From: Sporosarcina sp. ACRSM
GTDB lineage: Bacteria; Bacillota; Bacilli; Bacillales_A; Planococcaceae
Reading direction: 5' to 3'
Length of the DNA: 64,000 bases
Assembly: GCF_022346545.1 (NCBI RefSeq)
Contig: NZ_JAKRNU010000002.1
Span: forward strand, 328,010 to 392,009
A program made the position numbers and the translations under genes. Every line of letters starts with the position of its first letter. Positions within the stretch are counted from its first letter, which is position 1. This document shows, piece by piece, positions 36,956 to 46,152 of the stretch. The notes beneath the pieces are model-generated. The model saw only the letters and a program-made list of their open reading frames with translations, did not search any database and was not told the DNA's origin.

Positions 36956-36969
36956 AGAAAACGCTTTCA
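36956..36969 (-). promoter_or_regulatory. cre-like CcpA site upstream of the amidohydrolase
   Basis: TGAAAGCGTTTTCT on the minus strand fits the catabolite-responsive core TGNAANCGNWNNCW. It lies 60 bases upstream of the amidohydrolase start codon. Confidence 0.6.
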
Positions 36970-37061
36970 CTCCTAAGTCCATTACAATTGTAGATGAACG
37001 GTTTAGCTTCATGCCTATTTATCCAAACTTCTATAATCGGCGATATAACAACATACACGAA

Positions 37062-37709
37062 TTAAGGTGTACAGTCATTATTTTTCCATTCCATCAATGC
37101 GGCATATTCCAACGATTCTTCATCCCCGGGTAAATAATTTGCGATCACTTTATTCAACTCAAATCCGTTTTTCCTTTGAAATGTTAAAACGGGATCGTAG
37201 AGATTCCCTTTCATAACCTCTTGTGCGTATTCGGTTGCACTCATCTGCTACGCATATTTATAGAAGAATGGCATCCGACCTCCGATCAAAATACTATCCA
37301 AGTTCAATTCTTTACAAATCCTTCTACGCCCCTCATAGAGACGTCGGCCCAACTGCATTCCTCTAAACTTTTCATTGACACCGACTTCAATGCCATATAG
37401 ATTGCGCCCATTCGAATTATGATTACGAATAAATCCTTGGTCACAGATTTCATAATAAGTATGCTTTTCTCCGTAATCGTCAAAATTCACAATTAAACTT
37501 AAAGCCGTTCCTACAATTTCCCCTTTATATTCCACACAAATTTGACCTTCCGGAAATATTTCTAACTGACTTTCAATATGTTCACGTTTCAATGACATAT
37601 CGGGTCCAAAACACTTCATCGAAAGGGCTGCAGCAGCATCTAAATCTTCTTTTACAATATTGCGAACAACAATTTCCTGTTGATGATTTGTCGAGTGTGC
37701 TTGTATCAT
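37062..37709 (-). pseudogene. GNAT N-acetyltransferase gene interrupted by an in-frame amber codon
   Basis: The gene starts at MIQAHSTNHQQEIVV (ATG with AAAGGAAG upstream) and encodes a GNAT domain (VVRNIVKEDLDAAA, GIEVGVNEKFRGMQLGRRLYE with the acetyl-CoA loop). After FYKYA comes a TAG at 37248-37250. The same frame then continues directly with QMSATEYAQEVMKGNLYDPV and ends ...ALMEWKNNDCTP. The second half is the usual continuation of this family (compare the GNAT part of YhcX-like proteins). So this is one gene of 215 codons broken by a single stop, and only readthrough would give full-length protein. Confidence 0.88.
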
Positions 37710-37852
37710 TCTAAATACTTCCTTTCTCTTGAGGAATAACTGAGTAGACTTATTCTCCATAAAACTGCTATTCTATTGGGAGGTCTTCGTTGAAGTAAAT
37801 AAGTCTACTGCAGTCTATTTATGGTCAACAAAATGGTTCGTCTTTTTTCTGT

Positions 37853-39274
37853 TCATTTCATATTGATGGATACATATTTCTCATCCAAATAGTCTTCAAG
37901 GCCATATTTGCCGCCTTCTTTCCCCATACCACTTTCTTTCACACCACCAAAAGGAGCTTGTACGACTGCCGGAGCCGGGTCATTAATACCGACAATTCCA
38001 TACTCTAATGCACGCATCATCCGTAATCCCCGGCTTAGATCTTTTGTATAGCAATAAGCGGCCAAGCCATATTCAGCATGATTGGCTCTTTCGACAACCT
38101 CATCTTCCGTTTTAAATGTGTAAATGGGAGCGACCGGTCCAAATGTCTCTTCTGTCGTAATTTGCATTTGATCGTTTGCATATTGAATAACAGTAGGTTC
38201 AAAGAAGTAACCGCTGTCATTTTCATGTGTGAAGACATTGCCGCCTGAGATGAGTTTCCCACCCTGTTCCACTGCATTCTCTACATGATTCTCCACTTTT
38301 TCGAGGGCTGCTTTATTAATTAAAGGACCGACATTCACACCATTTTCTAGGCCATTCCCTACGACCAACTTCGATACTTTTTCGGCTAATTTTGCTGAAA
38401 ATTCTTCCGTCACTGCTTCCGCAACGTAAATTCGGTTTGTACTGATGCAGGTTTGACCTGCGTTGACAAATTTTGAAGTTAGGACGCCATCAACTGCTGC
38501 TTCAATATCAGCATCTTCAAATACGATATAAGGTGCATGGCCACCAAGTTCCATCGATATTTTCTTGACAGTATCCGCTGAATCACGAATCAGTTGCTTA
38601 CCGACTCTTGTCGAACCTGTGAATGTAATTTTACGAACATCCGGATTGCTCGTCATCTCATTCCCGATTTCTTCAGCTGGCCCGATAACAAGATTGGCCA
38701 CTCCCGCAGGCAATCCAGCTTCATGGAAGCATTCGAATACTTTAATTGCAGAAAGCGGCGTTACATCGGCCGGTTTCAAAACAACTGTACATCCGGCAGC
38801 GAGAGCAGGTGCGATTTTTCTTGTAATCATCGATAATGGGAAATTCCATGGAGTAATGGCTGCACATACTCCTACAGGCTCACGAAGCACCATTAAATGT
38901 TTATCCGGATCGGAGGCCGGAATCGTATCTCCATATATCCGCTTCGCTTCCTCTGCATACCACTCCAGAAAAGCGATGGCGCCCGCCACTTCACGAGTCG
39001 CATCCGGCAGCGGTTTACCATTTTCAAGTGTAATTGTTTCAGCTAATTCCTCAGACTTCTCTTTCATCAATTGAACCGTTTTGGACAAATAGTTGCTCCG
39101 CACGTTCCCGGTCGTCTTTCCCCATGATTTGAACGCCTCTTTGGCGCTTTCGATCGCTTCTTTTGTTTCGACTTTTCCACCTGTCGCAACAGTTCGTATC
39201 ACTTTGCCAGTTGCCGGATTGATCACATCCAATTTGTTCTCTGTCTCACGCCATTCACCGTTTATATAAAGCAC
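37853..39274 (-). CDS. NAD(P)-dependent aldehyde dehydrogenase, succinate-semialdehyde type
   Basis: A 473-residue aldehyde dehydrogenase. [35 protein letters not shown] (general-base Glu), NAGQTCISTNR (catalytic Cys) and EETFGPVAPIY are in the usual order. It is clearly similar to the gabD product at 26325 but not a recent copy. It lies 35 bases after a class III aminotransferase on the same strand. The pair would turn an omega-amino acid into a semialdehyde and then an acid, such as beta-alanine, GABA, 5-aminovalerate or a polyamine product. Confidence 0.92.
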   Translation of the reverse strand: MLYINGEWRETENKLDVINPATGKVIRTVATGGKVETKEAIESAKEAFKSWGKTTGNVRSNYLSKTVQLMKEKSEELAETITLENGKPLPDATREVAGAIAFLEWYAEEAKRIYGDTIPASDPDKHLMVLREPVGVCAAITPWNFPLSMITRKIAPALAAGCTVVLKPADVTPLSAIKVFECFHEAGLPAGVANLVIGPAEEIGNEMTSNPDVRKITFTGSTRVGKQLIRDSADTVKKISMELGGHAPYIVFEDADIEAAVDGVLTSKFVNAGQTCISTNRIYVAEAVTEEFSAKLAEKVSKLVVGNGLENGVNVGPLINKAALEKVENHVENAVEQGGKLISGGNVFTHENDSGYFFEPTVIQYANDQMQITTEETFGPVAPIYTFKTEDEVVERANHAEYGLAAYCYTKDLSRGLRMMRALEYGIVGINDPAPAVVQAPFGGVKESGMGKEGGKYGLEDYLDEKYVSINMK

Positions 39275-39309
39275 GGTTTAAAACCTCCTATCGGAATTTA
39301 CTTGATTGA

Positions 39310-40689
39310 TCAGTTCAGTGTTTCTTTAAAAGCGGTAATCGCATCGTCAATAATTTGAATCATTTTTTTGATTTCTTCTTTATTAATGATTAGTGGTGGA
39401 GCAATCGCAATAATTTGGTTATGTGCTCCAAGTGCTCTTAAAATCAATTGCCGATCAAAACACGCATCGACCACTGCATTTGCCGGGAAGACAGTCGGAT
39501 CAAACAGTTTTCTGCTAGCCGGATCCTCATAAAGTTCAAATGCGGCCAACAAACCGATCGCTCTACAATTTGTAACGATGCTATGCTTTTCTTCCAAATA
39601 CTTTAATCCTTTTTTCAATTCAAGTTCCATGTTTTGTACATTTCCAATGATTTCATCACGTTCTATGATTTCCAAGTTTTTCAATGCGATGGCACAGGCT
39701 GTCGGATGTCCGCTATACGTGAAACCATGGGGTACAACCGCGTCAAAGTTGGAAATGGTCTGTTTGATTTCATCATTCATCATCACGCCGCCAAGTTGAC
39801 CATATCCACTTGTCAATCCCTTGGCAATCGACATCATATCAGGAACAACATCCCAGTTATTTACCCCAAACATTTTTCCGGTACGCCCAAAACCACAAAT
39901 CACTTCGTCTGCAAGAAATAGAATATTAAACTCATCACATAGTTGACGAACAGCTTGCAAATAACCTTCTGGTGGGATGTTCACCCCGCCTGCTCCTTGA
40001 ATAGGTTCGATCATAATGCCTGCAATCGAATCTGCCCCTTCCCGTTCAATCGTCGCTCTTATAGAAAGTTCATAATTCGGGGCGTTTTTATCGCCTTTTT
40101 CACTCTCCAATAGATAAGCTGTTGCACGAACAACCCCCTCAATATTGGATCCCGAGAATTGATGATATGCCGAAAGTCCCGTTGCTGTTTGGGCAGCTAC
40201 CGTTACACCGTGATAGGCATTATTGAGTGCAATAAACTTTCTTTTAGTCGGCTTACCTTTTAGCTCCCAATAAAAGCGTGCAAGTTTAATCGCTGTATCA
40301 TTTGATTCCGACCCGCCTGAAGTATAGAAAACACTATTTAAGTCTCCAGGCGCTAATGAGGCCAACTTTTCCGCCAGAAGAATTGCCGGTTCATTGGAAA
40401 ATGCTTTAAATTGGGAGGTACAAGCCAGTGTCGACAATTGATGACTTCCTGCTTCAGCAAGCTCTTGATTTCCATGACCTAAGTTGACATTCCAAAGCAT
40501 GGACATTCCATCGATGTACTCGATACCGTCCGTACTCGTAACCGTCACGCCCTCCCCTTCTGCAAAAATAACAGCCGGTCCGTTGTCAACAACAGCTTTC
40601 GGATTCGAAGCTGGGTGAAGAAAATGTTTTTTGTCCAGTTCAGCTAGTTTCGTAGTTTTAGACGATTGGTGCGTATTTTTAGTAGTCAT
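39310..40689 (-). CDS. Class III aminotransferase (omega-amino acid:pyruvate type)
   Basis: A PLP aminotransferase of about 459 residues. GMSMLWNVNLGHGNQELAEA, FYTSGGSESNDTAIKLAR, NAYHGVTVAAQ, FLADEVICGFGRTGKMFG and MSIAKGLTSGYGQLGG (PLP lysine) fit the omega-amino acid/polyamine-pyruvate branch and not GabT. The ATG chosen has GGGGG eight bases upstream; an ATG five codons earlier overlaps that site. It is divergent from the LysR gene at 40870, with an aldehyde dehydrogenase downstream. Confidence 0.92.
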   Translation of the reverse strand: MTTKNTHQSSKTTKLAELDKKHFLHPASNPKAVVDNGPAVIFAEGEGVTVTSTDGIEYIDGMSMLWNVNLGHGNQELAEAGSHQLSTLACTSQFKAFSNEPAILLAEKLASLAPGDLNSVFYTSGGSESNDTAIKLARFYWELKGKPTKRKFIALNNAYHGVTVAAQTATGLSAYHQFSGSNIEGVVRATAYLLESEKGDKNAPNYELSIRATIEREGADSIAGIMIEPIQGAGGVNIPPEGYLQAVRQLCDEFNILFLADEVICGFGRTGKMFGVNNWDVVPDMMSIAKGLTSGYGQLGGVMMNDEIKQTISNFDAVVPHGFTYSGHPTACAIALKNLEIIERDEIIGNVQNMELELKKGLKYLEEKHSIVTNCRAIGLLAAFELYEDPASRKLFDPTVFPANAVVDACFDRQLILRALGAHNQIIAIAPPLIINKEEIKKMIQIIDDAITAFKETLN

Positions 40690-40869
40690 TGAGAAAACCC
40701 CCATTATAATTTTTTAATTATCCAAACTGAAAAGAAAGAAAAAACAACTACTTTTTTCTTGATATTCTTAATTGTGTAAATAGTATATCTTTACCTTTAT
40801 ATAATGTAAAATATATAATATATATATTTACCATATATTTTGTGAATACAAGGAGTGGGGGATGTTCGA

Positions 40870-41781
40870 ATGAATCTACATCGTCTACGTTGTTTTATTA
40901 AAGTCGTAGAGGAAGGAAGTATTACAAAAGCGGCCGCTGCGCTTCAGATGACACAACCGCCTTTAAGTATTTTAATAAGAAAATTTGAAGAGGAGTTAGA
41001 GGTTGATTTATTTAATCGTTCGGGGAAAAATCTAGAGTTAACGGCCAGCGGCAAGTTTTTATACGAACAGGGAAAGGAATTGCTTGACGTGTCGGATAAT
41101 ACAGCAAGGCAATTGGTCGAGTATCACGAAGGAATCAGAGGTACCGTAAAAATAGGCTGCATTACATCCGCAAATTTATTTATCATCCCTAATGTCATAA
41201 AGAGAATTCAAGAAGATACCCCTCATATTGTCACGCATGTAAAGGAAGGCAACTCTTCTTATATTCTTAACGAACTAAGGAGTCTTTCTATTGATATAGG
41301 AATCGTTCGGACATCGGTTAGAGCGGAAGATATCCATACATCAACATTACTCGATGAACCTTTGCTTTTGGCTCTTCCTCCGAATCATCATCTATGTGAA
41401 AAAGACTCTATTGAAATAGCAGATCTTCAAGACGAGCGCTTTCTTTTGCCCACTACTTCACAAGGACTTGGGATTGCAGATGATGTGATCGAGGCATGCC
41501 AAAATAGCGGTTTTACGCCTAATATCGTTTATCGGGGAACGGAAATATTACCGATGCTCTTGATGGTCATGAAAGGGGCAGGGATTTGTTTTGTTCCAAG
41601 TTGTTACAACCGTTTCAATTCCCCTGATTTACCTAAACTGTATCCTATCGCATCCCCGTTACTCCAAACAAAACTGAGTATCATTACACTTCGGAACCGT
41701 TATATGTCATCGGTCTCCAAACGATTTTTAGCGCTTACCGAAGAGATTGCTGAGGAGATGATGAGTATACTCAATGACTGA
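40870..41781 (+). CDS. LysR-family transcriptional regulator
   Basis: A LysR regulator of about 303 residues: MNLHRLRCFIKVVEEGSITKA begins the winged helix (cut here), with QMTQPPLSILIRKFEEEL as recognition and linker helices, followed by an effector-binding domain with GCITSANLF and MKGAGICFVPSC. It is divergent from the aminotransferase-dehydrogenase pair and very likely controls it. The start follows GGAGTGGGGG; a GTG five codons earlier is in frame. Confidence 0.92.
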   Translation: MNLHRLRCFIKVVEEGSITKAAAALQMTQPPLSILIRKFEEELEVDLFNRSGKNLELTASGKFLYEQGKELLDVSDNTARQLVEYHEGIRGTVKIGCITSANLFIIPNVIKRIQEDTPHIVTHVKEGNSSYILNELRSLSIDIGIVRTSVRAEDIHTSTLLDEPLLLALPPNHHLCEKDSIEIADLQDERFLLPTTSQGLGIADDVIEACQNSGFTPNIVYRGTEILPMLLMVMKGAGICFVPSCYNRFNSPDLPKLYPIASPLLQTKLSIITLRNRYMSSVSKRFLALTEEIAEEMMSILND

Positions 41782-41830
41782 TAATTCATGTTACGATGTC
41801 ATCTACTTCCCGCCACCCCTATACTTAAAG

Positions 41831-41874
41831 AAAGAAATCACCAAACTATTGAAAATAGCTTGGTGATTTCTTTT
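41831..41874. terminator. Bidirectional terminator
   Basis: AAAGAAATCACCAA / TTGGTGATTTCTTTT with an extra CTAT/ATAG inner stem, between the convergent LysR and allantoate amidohydrolase genes, with T and A runs on both sides. Confidence 0.88.
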
Positions 41875-41966
41875 CCGTAATAATCTAGCTATACGGCAAA
41901 TATCGCGACATATCTGGATTAATTTTTACCTGACGAGACTAACAATATCCTTCCCTTTACTGTTAT

Positions 41967-43199
41967 TTACTCTTGATAGGCTAAAACATAAAGTGATTCC
42001 ATCAATGCTTGAACACCTGTTGCTAATTCTTCCGGGCTTGTATACTCTAAAGGATTATGACTAATCCCGTCACGGCTTGGGACAAAGATCATCGCTGTCG
42101 GCACAATCGGCGCGATAATTTGAGAATCATGACCGGCACCACTGTGCATCATTTTATAATTCAATCCTTTTTCTTTCGTTTGTTTCTCAATGGCTTCGAC
42201 AATTTGTCGATCCATTGGAATCGGATCCTCGTCCATCCACATATCGATCGTCGTCTCTACACCGGAGGCAGTGGAAATACGATTGATAATCGCAGTGAGT
42301 TCATCAGTGAACTTTACAAGTATTTCTTTTTCTGTATGCCGTACATCCAGTGTAAATAAGGCATGTCCCGGAACAACGTTGACAATGTTCGGTTTGACTT
42401 CGATTTTTCCTACCGTCGCAACAAGTGGATCGCCATATTCAATTGCCTTGTCAATCACACCTTGAATCATTTGGCTTGCTGCATACACAGCATCCTTACG
42501 ATATCCCATCGGCGTTGTGCCCGCATGGTTTGCTACTCCTGTCACCTCAATTGTAAAACGTCTTTGCCCGACAATGCTATGGACAACCCCAATGCTCTTC
42601 CCTTCGTTTTCCAACACATTCCCTTGTTCAATATGAATTTCAACGAAGCCTTTTACATCATTACGCATCGGCTTCGACTCATCCCTAAAATTAAATCCAG
42701 CTTTTCTCATCGCGTCGACGAAGGGAACGCCATCGAAATCCTCAATATTTTCAACGTCTTCCTTTTTTGCAATTCCAACAAGGTTTTTCGAGCCCCAAAA
42801 AGCATATGGAAAACGGCTTCCTTCTTCTTCAGCAAACGATACGACTTCAAGATTACGAAGAGGTTGTCCATATTCGGCTTGTAAATGCCGAAGTGCTAAA
42901 ATCCCAGCTAAAATCCCGAATGCACCGTCTAATTTTCCGCCATTTTTAACAGTATCGACATGAGAGCCCGTTAAAATGGTTTCATCATTATACTTACTTC
43001 CTTCTAAACGTCCGAATAAGTTGCCGATTTCATCAAATCGAGTCGTCAATCCATCTTCTTGCATCTGTTTTTCTAACGCTTTTTGCGCCTCAACCCACTC
43101 GTTTGTATAGAGTAATCGCGTAACACCGCCTTCGGGATCTTTCCCGAATCCACCTAGCCAATCCACGAGGTGAGCAACCTCACTTGTTAAGTCTTTCAT
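41967..43199 (-). CDS. allC: Allantoate amidohydrolase / N-carbamoyl-amino-acid hydrolase family (M20)
   Basis: A dizinc M20-type amidohydrolase of about 410 residues. GSHVDTVKNGGKLDGAFG holds the first His and bridging Asp, AEEEGSRF the Glu pair, EIHIEQG the next His, and HSGAGHDSQ the late His. It fits allantoate amidohydrolase (AllC/PucF), which removes ammonia and CO2 from allantoate. N-carbamoyl-L-amino acid hydrolases are very similar, but the allantoinase and allantoin permease genes upstream decide for allantoate. Two starts two codons apart are possible; the second has better spacing from AAAGGG. Confidence 0.9.
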   Translation of the reverse strand: MKDLTSEVAHLVDWLGGFGKDPEGGVTRLLYTNEWVEAQKALEKQMQEDGLTTRFDEIGNLFGRLEGSKYNDETILTGSHVDTVKNGGKLDGAFGILAGILALRHLQAEYGQPLRNLEVVSFAEEEGSRFPYAFWGSKNLVGIAKKEDVENIEDFDGVPFVDAMRKAGFNFRDESKPMRNDVKGFVEIHIEQGNVLENEGKSIGVVHSIVGQRRFTIEVTGVANHAGTTPMGYRKDAVYAASQMIQGVIDKAIEYGDPLVATVGKIEVKPNIVNVVPGHALFTLDVRHTEKEILVKFTDELTAIINRISTASGVETTIDMWMDEDPIPMDRQIVEAIEKQTKEKGLNYKMMHSGAGHDSQIIAPIVPTAMIFVPSRDGISHNPLEYTSPEELATGVQALMESLYVLAYQE

Positions 43200-43311
43200 A
43201 TTCATCTACCCTTTCGATTTCGATTCTAAATTACCACGGTTACTTTTTATTTTTCAAAATTCTTTATGTAACCTATATATCCTGAATGCTGTTCGATTCC
43301 CTAGACGCTAT

Positions 43312-44580
43312 TTATACATCTTTCACTTTTACTTTTGGGCCTTCTTTAAAGAACATCATAATGACCAACCCTACAACAAGAACAATTACCGCTGAGTAAA
43401 ATCCAGCAGTCATGCTACCTGTTTTATCGGCAAGATAGCCCACGAACCAAGGGGCGATAACCGATGAGATCATCCCGATAAAATTATAAAGACTGAAGGC
43501 AACTCCATATGCTGATTGGTGAACGTTTTCAGAAACAGATGCGATTAGAAGCGGGTCCAGGGCAATCTTACCAAATAGCCCATAAATCAATAATGCAGTG
43601 ATCAACAGCGCTGTACTATGCACATAAACAGTTGCCCATAATGCGATCGCTGCAATGGGAATGAGCACAAATGCGAAAGGTTTCTTCCTACCTAAGCGAT
43701 CGGATATATAACTTGCAACGAGCGCTCCCGGTATTGAAGCCAATGGAACCAAAGCTGCTATCAAACCGACTTGACTACCGTGAAAGCCTCTTTCGGTCTC
43801 CAAAAACTTTGGCAACCATGTGACAACTACCGTAAAGCCGTAAATGGAACAAAATAACACGAGAAAAGTAACCAGTAGATTACGGTTTTTAAGTAAAGAT
43901 ACGACTGACACTTTTTCTTCATGAACGGAAGTCTTCTCAAGTTGTTCCCTTTCTTTCACTGCATCGGGATTTTTTTCTTTAACTAGTGCGGCAATTAGAA
44001 TTCCGACAAGAACTGTCAGTATGCCGAAGATATAAAAAGGAATGGTCCATTTCATTCCCATATCCAAAACTAATGTGCTTGATAAGATAAACCCGAAAGC
44101 AATCCCGATCCCTGATCCACTGTTAATGATTGCACTGCCAACCGTTCTATGCTTTTCTGGAATCGCTTCGGATGAAAGGGCGAATTGGGGACCGTAATAG
44201 GTTGCCGAGGATAGTCCGGCCATTGCACGTGCTACCAAAAAGCCAGTGAAACCGGCCATGAGACCGCTGACGCCCGTCAAAATCCCATATAAGATGAACC
44301 CGACGACAAGTAGTTTTTTCCTGCCGAATTTATCACTGAACGCTCCGGCTGGGATTTGTGCGATCGTGTACGTCAGGAAGAATATACTGTTGACGAGCCC
44401 CAGCTGAGAATTATTCAGATTATATTCCAAGCCGATGTTATCCAAAATCGGGTTCAAGAAATATTTATTCGCATTGATAAACATCCATCCTAATGTAAAT
44501 GCAAAAACTACCTTCCACCAATATGGAATCATGAATTTATTTTGCCGTTGAAATTGAGGCTGTGCTTCCCTTGGCGCCAT
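43312..44580 (-). CDS. MFS transporter, anion:cation symporter type
   Basis: A 12-helix major facilitator of 422 residues. SDKFGRKKLL between helices 2 and 3 and SDRLGRKKPF in the second half are the MFS loop motifs. The opening (WMFINANKYFLNPIL) is like sugar-acid and organic-anion symporters. It lies between allantoinase and allantoate amidohydrolase on the same strand, so it may carry allantoate, ureidoglycolate, oxalurate or a related anion. Confidence 0.9.
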   Translation of the reverse strand: MAPREAQPQFQRQNKFMIPYWWKVVFAFTLGWMFINANKYFLNPILDNIGLEYNLNNSQLGLVNSIFFLTYTIAQIPAGAFSDKFGRKKLLVVGFILYGILTGVSGLMAGFTGFLVARAMAGLSSATYYGPQFALSSEAIPEKHRTVGSAIINSGSGIGIAFGFILSSTLVLDMGMKWTIPFYIFGILTVLVGILIAALVKEKNPDAVKEREQLEKTSVHEEKVSVVSLLKNRNLLVTFLVLFCSIYGFTVVVTWLPKFLETERGFHGSQVGLIAALVPLASIPGALVASYISDRLGRKKPFAFVLIPIAAIALWATVYVHSTALLITALLIYGLFGKIALDPLLIASVSENVHQSAYGVAFSLYNFIGMISSVIAPWFVGYLADKTGSMTAGFYSAVIVLVVGLVIMMFFKEGPKVKVKDV

Positions 44581-44637
44581 ACTACCAATTCCCCTTCCCC
44601 TTTATAATAACTGCAGGAACGGACAATTTTTATTTTT

Positions 44638-45966
44638 TTATTCTTGTATTTGTCCATTTTCGAACACTGCTTTTCCGCCGACAATTGTCGTCTTCACGTT
44701 CCCTTTGAATGTCATACCGACATAAGGTGAATGTTGATGACGGTAGAACAGATCCTCCTTCTTTAATTCAAAACTTTCGTTCAAATCAACAAGCGTCAAA
44801 TCCGCATCATAATCAGCTGCGATCGTTCCTTTTGTTGTCAGTCCGAATATCTTAGCAGGATTTGTTGCCGTTAGCTCAACAATTTTCTCCAACGGGAGAT
44901 TTCGTTTGAAATGCCCTTCTGTCAAAAGAATATTTAACATGGATTGGGCTCCCGAAATTCCTCCCCATCCATCAAAAATATTGTCGCTAATCACTTTCAT
45001 CGATGCCGGTGCCGGGGAGTGATCGGAGCCAATGGTGTCGATTTCTCCGTTCGCAACCGCCGTCCATAAATCATCCACTTCTTCTTGATCTCTTAATGGA
45101 GGCGCACATTTGGCGATGACGCCTTGCTCTTCTAAGTCTTTGACGGTCAAAGACAAATAATGCGGGCATGTTTCAACTGTTATATCGACGCCTCTTTGTT
45201 TCGCATCATTGATCACTTCCACGACTTTCCGGCTGCTTGCATGCACAATATGAAGTTTACAACCCGTCAGCTCTGCATAGGAAAGTATTCTTCGCACCGC
45301 TTCAATTTCCGAAATGACTGGTCGTGATTCAACGTAGTCTCTTGCCGTCACTTTACCTTGACCTATTCTTTCCTCTGCAAGCTGTTCACACATGACCGTA
45401 CTTTCAGCATGAACGGCTAATAGAGATCCTAAAGATGCAATTTCTCTCATTCCCTTGTAAATCGTTTCATCATCGACATTATGGAAATCATCAATGCCAC
45501 TCGGTGACATAAATGCCTTGAATCCGATGACACCATTTTCGTGAAGATCCTTTAAATCAGCTAAGTTTTCCGGTACAAGCCCGCCCCAGTAATACGGATT
45601 TACGACAGACTTTTCCTCGGCAGCTGAACGCTTCAGTTCTAAATTCGCTTTATTGATGGTAGGGGGTGTACTATTCAGCGGCATATCAAAAAATGATGTC
45701 GCTCCACCTGCCGCCAAGCTTCTGCTTCCTGTCTCCAAGCCTTCCCACTCTGTTCTGCCCGGCTCGTTAAAATGGACATGTGAGTCAATTACTCCTGGGA
45801 AAACATGAAGCCCTACTGCATCGATCTCTTTCTCTGCTGTCCCCTCCAAAGGTTTATCGACAGATACTTCCTTAATCTTTCCGTCCTTGATAGCAATATT
45901 TCCTTGAACAATTGAATCCGCTGTAACGATCGTTCCGTTTTTTATTATTAAATCGAAAGTAGTCAT
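44638..45966 (-). CDS. allB: Allantoinase
   Basis: Allantoinase opens the hydantoin ring of allantoin to give allantoate. This 442-residue cyclic amidohydrolase shows DSHVHFNEPGRTEWEG (HxH metal pair), GFKAFMSPSG with the carbamylated lysine, HAES and HIVHASS histidines, and GSDHSPAP with the metal Asp. FNEPGRTEWEGLETG distinguishes allantoinase from dihydroorotase and dihydropyrimidinase. It stands between the permease and the MFS gene. Confidence 0.95.
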   Translation of the reverse strand: MTTFDLIIKNGTIVTADSIVQGNIAIKDGKIKEVSVDKPLEGTAEKEIDAVGLHVFPGVIDSHVHFNEPGRTEWEGLETGSRSLAAGGATSFFDMPLNSTPPTINKANLELKRSAAEEKSVVNPYYWGGLVPENLADLKDLHENGVIGFKAFMSPSGIDDFHNVDDETIYKGMREIASLGSLLAVHAESTVMCEQLAEERIGQGKVTARDYVESRPVISEIEAVRRILSYAELTGCKLHIVHASSRKVVEVINDAKQRGVDITVETCPHYLSLTVKDLEEQGVIAKCAPPLRDQEEVDDLWTAVANGEIDTIGSDHSPAPASMKVISDNIFDGWGGISGAQSMLNILLTEGHFKRNLPLEKIVELTATNPAKIFGLTTKGTIAADYDADLTLVDLNESFELKKEDLFYRHQHSPYVGMTFKGNVKTTIVGGKAVFENGQIQE

Positions 45967-46152
45967 GTTTTATCCCTCCGTTAGATATTTTCCTAATTCT
46001 ACAAACGTCCACTTTTTAAAAATCGGACGCGATGCCCAATAGGCTCTTGCTTTGCGCTAACTTTTTCATCCCTTTCTCAAATCATGACCAAACCCTCCCT
46101 GATAAAAATTCGATAAAAACTCGAAACCGAAATTTTCCTCAATATTGCCCGG

